NCBI RefSeq assembly: GCF_029892105.1
Contig: NZ_JARZAJ010000034.1
Coordinates: forward strand, 1-64,000
From: Kitasatospora sp. GP82
Lineage (GTDB): Bacteria > Actinomycetota > Actinomycetes > Streptomycetales > Streptomycetaceae
Direction: 5' to 3'
Length of the DNA: 64,000 nt
Within the stretch, counting starts at the first letter, position 1, and each line of letters opens with the position of its first letter. Below the pieces are notes generated by a model. It was given only the letters and a program-made list of their open reading frames with translations. It did no database searches and was not told the origin of the DNA. A program made the translations under genes and the position numbers. Positions 58,410 through 64,000 of the stretch are shown here, piece by piece.

Positions 58410-58876
58410 CACCGGGTGTCGGCGCGGTGCGGGGCCGAGGCCGGCTGCGCGTAGGACCCGTCGGACGGTGGCCGGGCTGGCCCTGTGTCCGGGTCGGCGC
58501 AGTTCGCCGTGTACGCTTCGGAAGCCCAACTTTGGGTTCTCGGTGCCGAGTTGGGTGATCAGTTCGCGCAGTTCCTGCGGCAGGGTTGGGCTTCCCGCAG
58601 GCGTCGGTTGGGTCCACTTGTGCTGGACCAGCTCTTGGTGGCAGGCGAGTAGGGTGCGCGGGGAGGCGATGCGGTGGCTGCGGAGTGCCCGGGGGAGTAG
58701 TCGGGCGAGGGTGGCGAGCAGTGCCCGGTCGGGCAGGTGGGCTTCGGCGCGGAGGCCTGGCGGCGCAGCGCCGCGACCTCGTGCCGCAGGATCGGCATCT
58801 CGGCGTGCTTGGCTGCGGAGGGCCGGGACAGCAGGACGAGCCACGCGAAGATCCGCGTGGCGATCAGGTAGAGCAT
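58410..58876 (-). pseudogene. Integrase/transposase-like gene, frameshifted and truncated
   Basis: The minus strand begins MLYLIATRIFAWLVLLSRPS and EMPILRHEVAALRRQ in one frame, then moves to another with LARLLPRALRSHRIASPRTL, GTENPKLGFRSVHGELRRPG and ASPATVRRVLRAAGLGPAPR. This is the N-terminal half of an rve-type integrase common in actinomycetes (helix-turn-helix then the RWGYRRIHGEL box). The DDE catalytic core is missing after about 58410. Confidence 0.65.
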
Positions 58877-58983
58877 TCGTACGAGCACAAGAACAAGCAC
58901 CGAAGTCGCCGTACCAAGCCGGAGATGCGTCGTCCCAGCTCAGCAGCTGGGCAGCCGTTCTGGAGCGCTACGGGTTCGCGGCC

Positions 58984-59586
58984 CTATGCGACAGCGGTGC
59001 GGCTGTGCAGGTCGGTGCGGGCACTGTCGAGGATTTCGTCGGCAAGGGCGGGGTCGGCGTCGGCGACGGCGCGTGACAGCAGCAGGGCGCCGGCCATCTC
59101 GCTGAACAGTGCGATGGCCCGCTCTCGCCGCTCGCCTTCGTCGAGTCCGGGTGCTTGGACGATCTGCGTGAAGCGGTCGAGGTTCGCCGCCAGGCCCTGC
59201 GCATAGCGAGTGCGGGCGGCCGGGTCCAGTCGGCGGGCGTCGCCGGCGAAGCCCGTGTTCGGGCAGCCGTGCTCGATGTCGGCGCGATGTTCGGGCGACA
59301 GATACCAGTCGATCTGCTCTGCGAGCGGGTCGCTGCCGCGAGCCTGAGATGCCGTGATGGCTTCGTCGAGGTTGCCGAACCCGTCCGCCATGGCCTTGGC
59401 GACGACCGCGGCGACGAGCGCGTCCTTCGAGGCGAAGTGGTTGTAGAAGCCGCCGCGTGTCAATCCGGCCGCGCCCATCAGCTCGACGAGGCCGACGGCA
59501 TCGACGCCGCGCTCACGGAACAGGCCATCCGCGGCGGTGACGATCGCTTCTCGGTTCTCCGCCGCCTTCTGCTTCGAGACACCCAC
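58984..59586 (-). CDS. TetR-family regulator
   Basis: A 200-residue repressor. REAIVTAADGLFRERGVDAV, LVELMGAAGLTRGGFYNHFA and SKDALVAAVV form the DNA-binding domain of the RutR/AcrR kind. The C-terminal part has ADIEHGCPNTGFAGDARRLD, whose Cys lies where electrophile-sensing TetR proteins (NemR/YkkC type) keep one. GTG 59586 follows GGAGAAG. It is divergent from the SnoaL-like gene, with two ATGTC/GACAT sites in between. Confidence 0.9.
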   Translation of the reverse strand: MGVSKQKAAENREAIVTAADGLFRERGVDAVGLVELMGAAGLTRGGFYNHFASKDALVAAVVAKAMADGFGNLDEAITASQARGSDPLAEQIDWYLSPEHRADIEHGCPNTGFAGDARRLDPAARTRYAQGLAANLDRFTQIVQAPGLDEGERRERAIALFSEMAGALLLSRAVADADPALADEILDSARTDLHSRTAVA

Positions 59587-59644
59587 TGTCTTCTCCCAAC
59601 CCCTACCCCTGAGGGGACTGTAGCGGGCCGGACCGCAGATCTCA

Positions 59645-59702
59645 ATGTCGATCGTCATTGACATCGCAGCACGGCAGGCGTAGAAACGATGTCAAGCGAC
59701 AT
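59645..59702. promoter_or_regulatory. TetR operators upstream of the SnoaL-like gene
   Basis: ATGTC-N10-GACAT (59645-59664) and ATGTC-AAGC-GACAT (59689-59702). The same half-site in both, between divergent genes, makes them the probable binding sites of the TetR product. Confidence 0.6.
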
Positions 59703-59749
59703 TGTGATTGTGTCGATCGGGGCGCATCGGTTACCTCGTGGAGGCCGAC

Positions 59750-60151
59750 ATGACTACACCCGAACAGAACAAGACGCTGGTCCTGGAAGCGTTCGACACG
59801 CTGTTCAACCAGCGCGACTACGCCGCCGCCGAAGACTTGTGGGCCGAGCACTACATCCAGCACAGCGCACACATCGCGCCGGGGCGCGCGGGCCTGTTCG
59901 ACCTGATCCGCTCCCTGCCCGACACGCTGCGCTACGAGCACCGGCTCGTGCTCGCCGAAGGCGACTGCGTCATGCTTCACGGCCGCTTCACCGGCACCGG
60001 CAGCCCCGCCGCCTCGGTGGCGGCCGACGTGGTGCGCATCGAGAACGGCAAACTCGCCGAGCACTGGGACGTCCTGCAGGATGAGGCGACCCGCGCCGAG
60101 TCCGTCAGCGGCCTGCCGATGTTCGGCGACCGGTTCCCGCCCGACCGCTGA
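59750..60151 (+). CDS. SnoaL-like (NTF2-fold) protein
   Basis: A 133-residue cone-shaped alpha+beta barrel protein: MTTPEQNKTLVLEAFDTLFN, LWAEHYIQHSAHIAPGRAGL, DCVMLHGRFTGTGSPA and VRIENGKLAEHWDVLQDEA. The HWD and HYIQHS motifs are the usual pocket residues of the SnoaL branch, which includes hydratases, isomerases and cyclases with many substrates. ATG 59750 follows GGAGG. It is divergent from the TetR gene and shares its operators; a role in handling an electrophilic small molecule fits but is inferred. Confidence 0.88.
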   Translation: MTTPEQNKTLVLEAFDTLFNQRDYAAAEDLWAEHYIQHSAHIAPGRAGLFDLIRSLPDTLRYEHRLVLAEGDCVMLHGRFTGTGSPAASVAADVVRIENGKLAEHWDVLQDEATRAESVSGLPMFGDRFPPDR

Positions 60152-60412
60152 CCGGCAACGCCGCACGGACGAAGCCCGACGGCCAGTACTACGGCCATTT
60201 CCTTGGGTGCCCCTGACCGCCGCTGGCCACTGACCGCCGGCATTCGCGGGTCCCAGGGCTTGGGCGCAGGACCGCCGCTTGGCGATTTGATTCACCATGG
60301 GGCGTGGGTGTATCGGTTCGACCTGATCTTTCCGAGCTGAGATGTCTGCGGCATCCGGGATGAGCCCGGGCCGTCCGGCCAACCGTATTTACTGCTATCG
60401 GGAGTAGCGACC

Positions 60413-61141
60413 ATGGGAAAGCTGCAGGGAAAAGTAGCGGTCATCACCGGCGGCACCACCGGGATCGGGCTGGCCACAGCAAAGCTCTTCGTCAGGGAGG
60501 GCGCCTATGTCTTCATCACGGGCCGCCGTCGAAAAGAACTCGATGAAGCCGTGAAGGCAATCGGCGGCAACGTGTCCGGCGTTCAGGGGGACGTCGCCGA
60601 ACTGGCCGACCTTGACCGCCTCTACGAGGCCGTCAAGGCGAAGGGGCGAATCGATATCGTTTTCGCCAACGCCGGTCTAGGTGAGTTCGCTTCGCTGGAA
60701 GACGTCACGGAAGAGCATTTCGACAAAATTTTCAACATCAACGTGAAGGGTTCGCTCTTCACGGTACAAAAGGCCCTGCCACTATTGAATGACGGCGCCT
60801 CTATCATTCTCACGGGCTCCGTTGCGAGCGTCAAGGGAACCCCCGCGTTCTCGGTCTACGGCGCAAGCAAGGCTGCCATCCGAAATTTCGTTCGAGGATG
60901 GACGGTGGAGCTGAGGGATCGACGTATCCGGTCCAACGTCCTCAGCCCTGGCCCGATCGAAACGCCACTTGTGGCGACACAACCTCAAGACGCCATCGCG
61001 AAGATTGCATCCACCATTCCGATGGGCCGCATGGGGGAGCCTGACGAAGTCGCCAAGGCGGCGCTTTTCCTTGCCTCGGATGACTCCAGCTTCGTCACGG
61101 GAATCGAACTTTTCGTTGATGGCGGCAGAGCGCAAATCTGA
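60413..61141 (+). CDS. Short-chain dehydrogenase of foreign-looking composition
   Basis: A 242-residue classical SDR. Cofactor motif ITGGTTGIGLATAKLF, IVFANAGLGEF, catalytic Ser in ILTGSVASVKG, YxxxK in SVYGASKAAIRNF, and the end SFVTGIELFVDGG. The arginines after the second strand (TGRRRKELDEAVK) favour NADP. The codon use differs from its neighbours: AAA, ATT, TTT, AAT and GAA are frequent and third positions are less GC-rich. Its relatives by motif wording are common in proteobacteria. It is probably a recent acquisition. ATG 60413 has GGGAG upstream. Confidence 0.9.
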   Translation: MGKLQGKVAVITGGTTGIGLATAKLFVREGAYVFITGRRRKELDEAVKAIGGNVSGVQGDVAELADLDRLYEAVKAKGRIDIVFANAGLGEFASLEDVTEEHFDKIFNINVKGSLFTVQKALPLLNDGASIILTGSVASVKGTPAFSVYGASKAAIRNFVRGWTVELRDRRIRSNVLSPGPIETPLVATQPQDAIAKIASTIPMGRMGEPDEVAKAALFLASDDSSFVTGIELFVDGGRAQI

Positions 61142-61149
61142 TACCGAAA

Positions 61150-61892
61150 TGGCATATCTGGAAGTGTCGTTTAGTTCGCGGGCCCATCGTGACCACCTTC
61201 CCGGGGTGCGGTTTCCGTTGGCCTCCGGGCATGAGATCGCCGGGCGCATCGAGGTGCTCGGCGAGGGGGCCCAAGACCGCAGCTGGAAGGTGGGCGACCG
61301 GGTGGCGATCGGCTGGTTCGGCGGTGTTTGCGGCCACTGCACGCCCTGTCGGTAGGGCGCCTTCGTCGTGTGCGAGAACCTGAGGGCGGCCCCCGGATGG
61401 TCGTACGACGGCGGCTTCGCCGAGGCGGTGATCGCGCTGGCCGACGCCCGGATCCCCCGACGCGCTGGCGGCGACCGATGCGGCGCCCCTGGCCTGCGCG
61501 GGGGTGAGCATGTACAACGGGCTGCGGCGCAGCTCCGCCAGGCCGGGCGATCTGGTCGCCGTACTCGGCCTCGGCGTCCTGGGCCACCTGGGGTGCAGTA
61601 CGCGGCCACGACGGGCTTCGAGACCGTGACCGTCGCCCGCGGAGCCGCCAAGGCCGACTTCGCCAAACAGCTCGGCGCACACCGCCACATCGACACGGCC
61701 GACACCCCGGTCGCCGGCGCGCTGCAGTCCCTCGGCGGCGCCAAGGTCGTTCTGGCCACGGCCGCCAACTCCGAGGGCATCACCGCGACAGTGGACGGGC
61801 TACGCCCCTGCGGCGAGCTGGTGGTCATCGGCCTGGCGCCGCCCGCTTGCGGATGGCGCTCACCACCCACTGACATTGCACGTACCGATTGA
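61150..61892 (+). pseudogene. Zinc alcohol dehydrogenase gene with frameshifts
   Basis: The pieces lie in order but in different frames: HRDHLPGVRFPLASGHEIAG and VAIGWFGGVCGHCTPC (catalytic and structural zinc cysteines), a stop, then CENLRAAPGWSYDGGFAEAV, then DAAPLACAGVSMYNGLRRS and LVAVLGLGVLGHL (Rossmann loop) in another frame, then ATTGFETVTVARGAAKADFA and VVLATAANSEGITATVDGLR. The first 40 or so residues are missing, replaced by the end of the SDR gene. It cannot make an enzyme. Confidence 0.75.
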
Positions 61893-61913
61893 TCATCCGC
61901 CCAGATCAGAGCC

Positions 61914-61929
61914 CCAGGCTTGAGCCTGG
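61914..61929. promoter_or_regulatory. Small inverted repeat before the LLM gene
   Basis: CCAGGC-TTGA-GCCTGG, 48 bases before the start codon. It may be an operator or the terminator of upstream transcription. Confidence 0.4.
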
Positions 61930-61976
61930 CTGGCGGGGAACCCTGGATCCCCCTTCCCGCTAAAGGAGTCCGACCG

Positions 61977-62963
61977 ATGGATGTCTCCTGTCAGTTCGCC
62001 ACATCCCTGCACTCTCCCGAACACATCGCCCTCGCAGAGCAGTTGGGCTACCAGCGCGCCTGGCTCCATGACACGCCCGCCCAGAGCCCCGATGTGTGGG
62101 CGATGCTGGCGCTGGCCGCCGATCGCACCCACCGCATCGGCCTGGGCCCCGGTGTCCTCGTGCCGACCCTGCGCCATCCGATGGTCAACGCCTCCGGCGC
62201 CGCCACCCTCGCCGCCCTCGCACCCCGCCGGGTGACCCTCGCCTTCGGCACCGGTTTCAACGGCACCCGCGCCCTCGGCGCACCCCCGGCCACCTGGTCC
62301 TACCTCAGCCGGTACGTCCGGACGGTACGCGGTCTGCTCCGCGGCGACACCGTGGAATGGGACGGCGCCCCGATGCGCATGATGCACCCCGGCACGCACG
62401 CCCCTCAGCGTCCCATCGACATCCCCGTGCTGCTCTCCGCTCTCGGCCCCAAAGGTCTCGCCATCACCCGCGAGATCGCCGACGGCCTCTTCAGCGTCAA
62501 CGGCGAAACCGCGCACGCCCGCGAGTTCACCTGGGCCGCACTGGGGATCCACGGCACCGTGCTGGGCGAGGACGAACCGCTCGACTCCGCCCGCGTCCGC
62601 GCGGCCGCCGGCCCCGGCAACGCTCTGGCCCACCACGCCGCCTACGAGTTCGGCGGCGACCCCACCACCCTGCCCGGCGGACAGGCCTGGCTCGACGCCG
62701 TCACCGCCCACCCCCGCACCGAACGCCATCTCGCCGTACACGACCAGCACCTCACCGCTCTCAACGCGGCCGACACCGCCGCCTGGAACGCGGGAAGCTG
62801 GCAGGCGATCACCTCCACCACCGTCACCGGAACCCCCGACCGCATCCGCGACACACTCAGCGCCTACGCCCGGGACGGCATCACCGAAATCGTCTACCAG
62901 CCCACCGGCCCCGACATCCCCGGCGAACTCGAACGCTTCATCGCCATCGCCCGCGACGTATGA
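61977..62963 (+). CDS. LLM-class flavin-dependent oxidoreductase
   Basis: A 328-residue TIM-barrel luciferase-like monooxygenase using FMN or coenzyme F420. AEQLGYQRAWLHDTP, RTHRIGLGPGVLVPTLRHPM and RRVTLAFGTGFNGTRALG are the family's cofactor loops, and VLLSALGPKGLAITREIADG follows. The C-terminus has TGTPDRIRDTLSAYARDGIT and EIVYQP. Actinomycete members of this branch often use F420, but I cannot decide from motifs alone. ATG 61977 has TAAAGGAG. No dedicated reductase partner is adjacent. Confidence 0.92.
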   Translation: MDVSCQFATSLHSPEHIALAEQLGYQRAWLHDTPAQSPDVWAMLALAADRTHRIGLGPGVLVPTLRHPMVNASGAATLAALAPRRVTLAFGTGFNGTRALGAPPATWSYLSRYVRTVRGLLRGDTVEWDGAPMRMMHPGTHAPQRPIDIPVLLSALGPKGLAITREIADGLFSVNGETAHAREFTWAALGIHGTVLGEDEPLDSARVRAAAGPGNALAHHAAYEFGGDPTTLPGGQAWLDAVTAHPRTERHLAVHDQHLTALNAADTAAWNAGSWQAITSTTVTGTPDRIRDTLSAYARDGITEIVYQPTGPDIPGELERFIAIARDV

Positions 62964-63030
62964 CGACCGACGCGTCGCACACCTCGTGCACGGTGCGTAC
63001 GGCATCCGCTCGTCGTCGCCCTTGATTGTG

Positions 63031-63047
63031 GACTGGACCATCCAGTC
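63031..63047 (+). terminator. Small hairpin after the LLM gene
   Basis: GACTGGA-CCA-TCCAGTC, 67 bases after the stop. No T-run. Confidence 0.4.
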
Positions 63048-63151
63048 CCGGGGCCGTCCCGGTGAGCCACACGAGCCGGAGTCGTCGTCAAAGTGATCTC
63101 CAACGCCGCTGAGTTATGGCGTGAGTGCGCAGGTCAAGGGGCTTGAACGCG

Positions 63152-63216
63152 GCAACGGGACACCTGTGGATCAACGATCGACGAAGAAAGTCGATCAAGC
63201 ACAGGGGTCCCGTTGC
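63152..63216. repeat. 65-base imperfect hairpin
   Basis: The outer arms GCAACGGGAC-CCTGTG pair with CACAGG-GTCCCGTTGC, with one mismatch. Inside, GATCGAC-GAAGAAA-GTCGATC forms a second perfect stem. No coding sequence. It resembles two IS ends brought together or a miniature element. Confidence 0.65.
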
Positions 63217-63311
63217 AGGACGGTGTGGGACAAGCCCACGGTGATGCGGTGTGCTGCCGGACGCCCCGGGCCGGTGTAATGCGGCCGGGGACGTCCGGCG
63301 GGCCGTGCGAG

Positions 63312-64000
63312 TCAGACGGCGGTACGGCCGCCGTCCACGGGCAGCACGGCGCCGTGGACGAAGCTTGCCGCGTCGCTGGCCAGGTAGGCGATCGCCTCGG
63401 CGATCTCCTCCGGCTCGGCCGGTCGGCCGGCCGGGGCCTGGGCGGCCAGGGCGCCGAGGTCCTCGCCCATGCCGGCCGTGCCCTCCGTGCGCGCCGGGCC
63501 GGGGCGCACGGCGTTGACCCGCACCCCGCGCGGGCCGTACTCCGCGGCCCACGCCTTGGTCAGCAGCTCCACGGCCGCCTTGCTCGACCCGTACAGGGCC
63601 ATGCCCGCGGCCCCGTACGCCGCGACGATGGTGCTCACGTTGACGATCGCACCGCCGCCCCGCTCGGCCATCGTCGGCGCGAGTTCCGCCACCAGGTGGA
63701 ACGGCGCCTTCACATTCAGCGCGTAGACGGTGTCGACCTCGCTCTCCGCTGCCTTCTCGGTAGGCCCGAACGGGTAGATGCCCGCGTTGTTCACCAGGAT
63801 GTCGACCCGGCCACCGCCCAGGTCCACGGCCCGCCTGGCCAGCTGCCGCACCGACTGCGCCTCGCGCAGATCGGCGGCGACGAAGTCGGCCTTGCCGCCG
63901 CGGGCGCGGATGGCGGCGACCACGGACTTGCCGCGTGAGCTGTCGCGGCCGGCCACCAGTACGTGTGCTCCCCGCTGGGCCAGTAGCGCCGCGGTGGCGG
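63312..64000 (-). CDS. Short-chain dehydrogenase, cut by the window edge
   Basis: About 230 residues of a classical SDR; the N-terminal TGxxxGIG loop lies beyond base 64000. Visible are VLVNNAGIYPFGP-type NNAG motif (VDILVNNAGIYPFG), catalytic Ser in AIVNVSTIVAAYG, YxxxK in ALYGSSKAAVELL, and the C-terminal SFVHGAVLPVDGGRT. The second strand ends VLVAGRDSSRGKSV, favouring NADP. The gene reads toward the 65-base hairpin. Substrate unknown. Confidence 0.85.
   Translation of the reverse strand, partial: ATAALLAQRGAHVLVAGRDSSRGKSVVAAIRARGGKADFVAADLREAQSVRQLARRAVDLGGGRVDILVNNAGIYPFGPTEKAAESEVDTVYALNVKAPFHLVAELAPTMAERGGGAIVNVSTIVAAYGAAGMALYGSSKAAVELLTKAWAAEYGPRGVRVNAVRPGPARTEGTAGMGEDLGALAAQAPAGRPAEPEEIAEAIAYLASDAASFVHGAVLPVDGGRTAV

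Overview
The window is high-GC DNA with Streptomyces-type gene structure: GTG and TTG starts, strong GGAGG-like ribosome sites, leaderless genes, and families typical of the genus (HxlR, MarR and TetR regulators beside enzymes, DUF1918, DUF4193, PRC-barrel, universal stress proteins, CAP-domain and other small secreted proteins). There are no rRNA or complete tRNA genes, no ribosomal or other clearly essential genes, and very many truncated genes and insertion-sequence scraps. This points to an accessory region, most likely a chromosome arm, that has been repeatedly cut and rejoined. The species cannot be told from the sequence.

Layout. 1-13 kb: 6-phosphogluconate dehydrogenase; a TetR/amidase divergent pair with two matching operators; a flotillin/NfeD-like operon; a large PAS-PAS-GAF-GAF-PP2C phosphatase; a MarR regulator whose 3' end runs into a broken ABC ATPase; phosphoglucomutase. 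13-28 kb: CAP-domain secreted protein, HxlR/azoreductase pair, a probable group II intron remnant, a candidate transposon-like unit with inverted GAGAC/GTCTC arrays around a fused AIG2-SGNH gene, a transposase-methyltransferase chimera, a divergent inositol-monophosphatase homologue, a lipoprotein, prolyl iminopeptidase, AlkB and a THEP1-like NTPase. 28-41 kb: two small secreted proteins (one frameshifted), an isochorismatase/MarR pair around a palindrome, a graveyard of IS fragments, a cation/proton antiporter, a KimA-like permease, a stand-alone nitric oxide synthase, a NERD protein and a TmrB-like NTPase. 41-45 kb: an HxlR/NmrA pair lying between two copies of the same IS110 end, then an IS110 element with a frameshifted transposase. 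45-55 kb: a stress-type cluster with universal stress proteins, DUF4193, DUF1918, PRC-barrel, a second KimA-like permease and two families of tiny paralogous proteins. 55-64 kb: a group II PLP decarboxylase beside a cut DapA-family gene, a TetR/SnoaL pair with palindromic sites, an SDR of unlike composition, a broken zinc alcohol dehydrogenase, an LLM-type flavin oxidoreductase and an SDR running off the window.

How it fits together. Many intact units are two-gene modules, a regulator divergent from one enzyme (TetR-amidase, HxlR-azoR, HxlR-NmrA, MarR-isochorismatase, TetR-SnoaL), each with a visible inverted repeat between the genes. These look like self-contained detoxification or redox cassettes that can be moved as blocks. 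The 45-55 kb cluster resembles the stress or dormancy gene sets of actinomycetes, with potassium or amino-acid transport next to universal stress proteins. Everything between these modules is mostly decayed mobile DNA.
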